Shown here: positions 62,699 to 64,000 of the stretch, piece after piece
Layout of the letters: each line of letters starts with the position of its first letter
How positions within the stretch are numbered: the first letter of the stretch is position 1
DNA from: Limnovirga soli
Lineage (GTDB): Bacteria > Bacteroidota > Bacteroidia > Chitinophagales > Chitinophagaceae
DNA length: 64,000 nucleotides
Assembly: GCF_013106755.1 (NCBI RefSeq)
Contig: NZ_WHPF01000001.1
Span: 124,001 to 188,000 of the forward strand
Direction of reading: 5' to 3'
Program-made: the position numbers and the translations under genes
Notes under the pieces: generated by a model
Told to the model about the DNA's origin: nothing
The model's input: the letters and a program-made list of their open reading frames with translations, nothing else
The model's database searches: none

Positions 62699-64000
62699 TT
62701 ATTTAAACAAGCGGTAGCGAAGGGATAATTGCAACTGCCCATTTATATTGGCCGGCTGCTGCGGCGATTTGTTGAACCAGCTATTGATATGCTGCATATA
62801 ACCCGCCCCCACATCAAAACGGCCGGTATGGTAATACAGATAGATATTGTAAAAGCCGGCAGACCGGGCAAATTGCTGGTAGGCATTGTGGCGGGGAGAA
62901 ACCGATTGCCTGTCGCGGTGCTCGGATTGTAACTGGTTGTTTACAAAATCTCTTTTTATATCGGTAATATTTCTGGCATATACCAAATCGCTGCCCAGGC
63001 CAAATTGAATGGAGATATGTTGGTTAAACCTGTAACCGGCATAGCCATACAAATTAAAAGCAGAGAGGCTATTGGCAATGGTTTGTTTGGTAGATAGTTC
63101 TATGCGGCCAGAATCGATACGTACCGTGGAATCTTTATGAATAATGCTATTGCCCAAATTGTATTTAAAATAGGGTTGCATATTGATGCCTGCAAAAAAC
63201 TGCTTATTAAAATTAACCTGTGCAAACAAACCCGGCACCACATTAAACTGCGGCGATGTACCAATACCCGAATTGAATTGTATGGGCGATAACTGCAAGC
63301 CAAACTGAAAGGGCACCAATATATTCTTACCTGGCTGTAAGGTGGCCGACTGTTTTTGGTTACCCTGTTTGGCAAGGGTGGATTGGCGGCTGATACTGTC
63401 TTTTACTTTATCATCATCTGCTATAAGCAAGCCCTTACTTAACTGATTCGCATTTTGGTACACCACAGTTTGTACAACAGCAATACTATCCTGCTGCACC
63501 TTGTTGATGGCTGTAGGTGGTAGTTGGTTTGTTGTATTGGATGCCAGATTATTTGGAACTTCCTTTTTATCGTTGTTAGCATTGTTGTCAGCCGGTAACT
63601 GATCGGGTAATAAACTGGCAAAATCCTGTTGTGTCGACGGCGCTGGTTGGGCAACTTTATTGATGGCTGTTTTATTTTTTGGATTAGCGTTGAATTCTTT
63701 GCTGACTGTGTTTTCCGCACCAGCTGTTTTACCTGTTTTATTTTTTACCTGCACCTGTTTAGCTGATGGGTTGTTGTTGCCTGTTGTAGCTGGTGCTTTC
63801 GGGTGTTGCTGCTTTACTGTGTTTGCAGTCGACTGCGCTGCCGCTTTGGTATTTGGTTTTGCGCTGGCGGTTGTTGGGGCAAGTGTTTGATCACCACCCA
63901 CCTGCCGTGTAATGGTGTTATTATCTGCTGCTATTGGGCTATCTGTTGTAACTATAGCATTATTATCCGCTGTTGTGGTTGGTATGGCTGGTTGGCTATT
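62699..64000 (-). CDS. Low-complexity linker plus outer-membrane beta-barrel protein, 5' end missing
   Basis: The frame is open from the window edge, so the gene is truncated; the first GTG inside (63901) is not a credible start. The visible part has about 225 residues of Thr/Asn/Lys/Pro/Gln-rich low-complexity sequence (TTTADNNAIVTTDSPIAADN is typical), then about 210 residues of alternating beta strands (NILVPFQFGLQLSP, FNLYGYAGYRF, SIQFGLGSDLVYA) closing with LRYRLFK, like an outer-membrane barrel. Possibly an envelope-spanning protein with an N-terminal inner-membrane part outside the window. No named family recognised. Confidence 0.6.
   Translation of the reverse strand, partial: NSQPAIPTTTADNNAIVTTDSPIAADNNTITRQVGGDQTLAPTTASAKPNTKAAAQSTANTVKQQHPKAPATTGNNNPSAKQVQVKNKTGKTAGAENTVSKEFNANPKNKTAINKVAQPAPSTQQDFASLLPDQLPADNNANNDKKEVPNNLASNTTNQLPPTAINKVQQDSIAVVQTVVYQNANQLSKGLLIADDDKVKDSISRQSTLAKQGNQKQSATLQPGKNILVPFQFGLQLSPIQFNSGIGTSPQFNVVPGLFAQVNFNKQFFAGINMQPYFKYNLGNSIIHKDSTVRIDSGRIELSTKQTIANSLSAFNLYGYAGYRFNQHISIQFGLGSDLVYARNITDIKRDFVNNQLQSEHRDRQSVSPRHNAYQQFARSAGFYNIYLYYHTGRFDVGAGYMQHINSWFNKSPQQPANINGQLQLSLRYRLFK

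Noticed and set aside
1-64000. tRNA or rRNA genes
   Set aside because: No cloverleaf-like or rRNA-like stretch seen on either strand, though small RNAs could be missed by eye.

Overview
The window looks like chromosomal DNA from a member of the Bacteroidota, most likely Chitinophagales/Chitinophagaceae. Evidence seen: two large secreted proteins ending in type IX secretion (T9SS) sorting domains, SprB/PKD-like repeats, the long (about 410 residue) form of IspH, starts without Shine-Dalgarno sequences, TAnnTTTG-like -7 boxes (in front of purQ, and a near match before ispH), a DUF6427 protein, and moderate-to-low G+C with AT-rich intergenic DNA. I see no tRNA, rRNA, CRISPR array, prophage or intact insertion sequence.

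Layout. 0.1-7.7 kb: two tandem paralogous secreted multidomain proteins with a glycosidase-like barrel. 7.9-12 kb: a beta-CASP RNA nuclease, a DoxX-like membrane protein, a DUF4442 hotdog protein and an RsmB-type RNA m5C methyltransferase. 12.3-23.1 kb: a molybdenum-cofactor island holding a Tat-exported two-subunit molybdenum hydroxylase (IorA/IorB type), a MocA-like nucleotidyltransferase, moaD, moaE, moeB-rhodanese, a mobB-like/mobA fusion, moaC, moeA, moaA and xdhC; together these build the cofactor, mature it and use it. 23.5-27.5 kb: a compact operon of a Tat-type NHL propeller, a chitobiase-C/discoidin-like protein and a membrane cytochrome c/LRR protein that carries the same C-terminal module. 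27.9-31.9 kb: a fluoride-type CLC antiporter behind a sequence matching the fluoride riboswitch, a rhodanese, and Kup. 32.2-38.1 kb: two Bacteroidota hypothetical proteins, purQ, and a two-gene DsbD system. 38.6-43.5 kb: an operon of ECF sigma factor, anti-sigma/TPR membrane protein, two very small membrane or lipoproteins sharing a GGPS[K/R] motif, and a secreted, membrane-anchored TPR-CHAT protease; this is the best candidate for an undescribed system. 43.6-50.9 kb: mnmA, a prepilin-like orphan, an HD hydrolase, an SPFH protein overlapping a divergent NAD-kinase-like protein (a second candidate system), ispH, a DCC-family protein and yebC. 51.2-56.2 kb: four membrane proteins (APC permease, dicarboxylate/amino-acid symporter, DedA, MFS). 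56.3-60 kb: Tat-signal Gfo/Idh oxidoreductase, GMC oxidoreductase and its small Tat subunit, resembling a glycoside 3-dehydrogenase set. 60.1-64 kb: bioA, fmt and a truncated low-complexity/outer-membrane-barrel protein.

The dominant non-coding signal is a dispersed modular repeat of about 65-75 bp. I count 28 copies, all but the last few bases of one lying between genes, in both orientations and in every kind of intergenic gap. Twenty-two copies have an A core (GTACAAGNGTGCGACGCAA, with TGCGACGCAA invariant), four a B core (ACCGAGCGTGGCAA) and two a C core (GTACAAGTGAGTGACACAA). All three cores join the same kind of right half (often GTAAAGC, ending near GCCGGGC), and left and right halves have been reshuffled between copies. 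Copies are absent inside tightly packed operons and from three long stretches (38.3-45.4, 46.3-50.9 and 51.1-56.2 kb).
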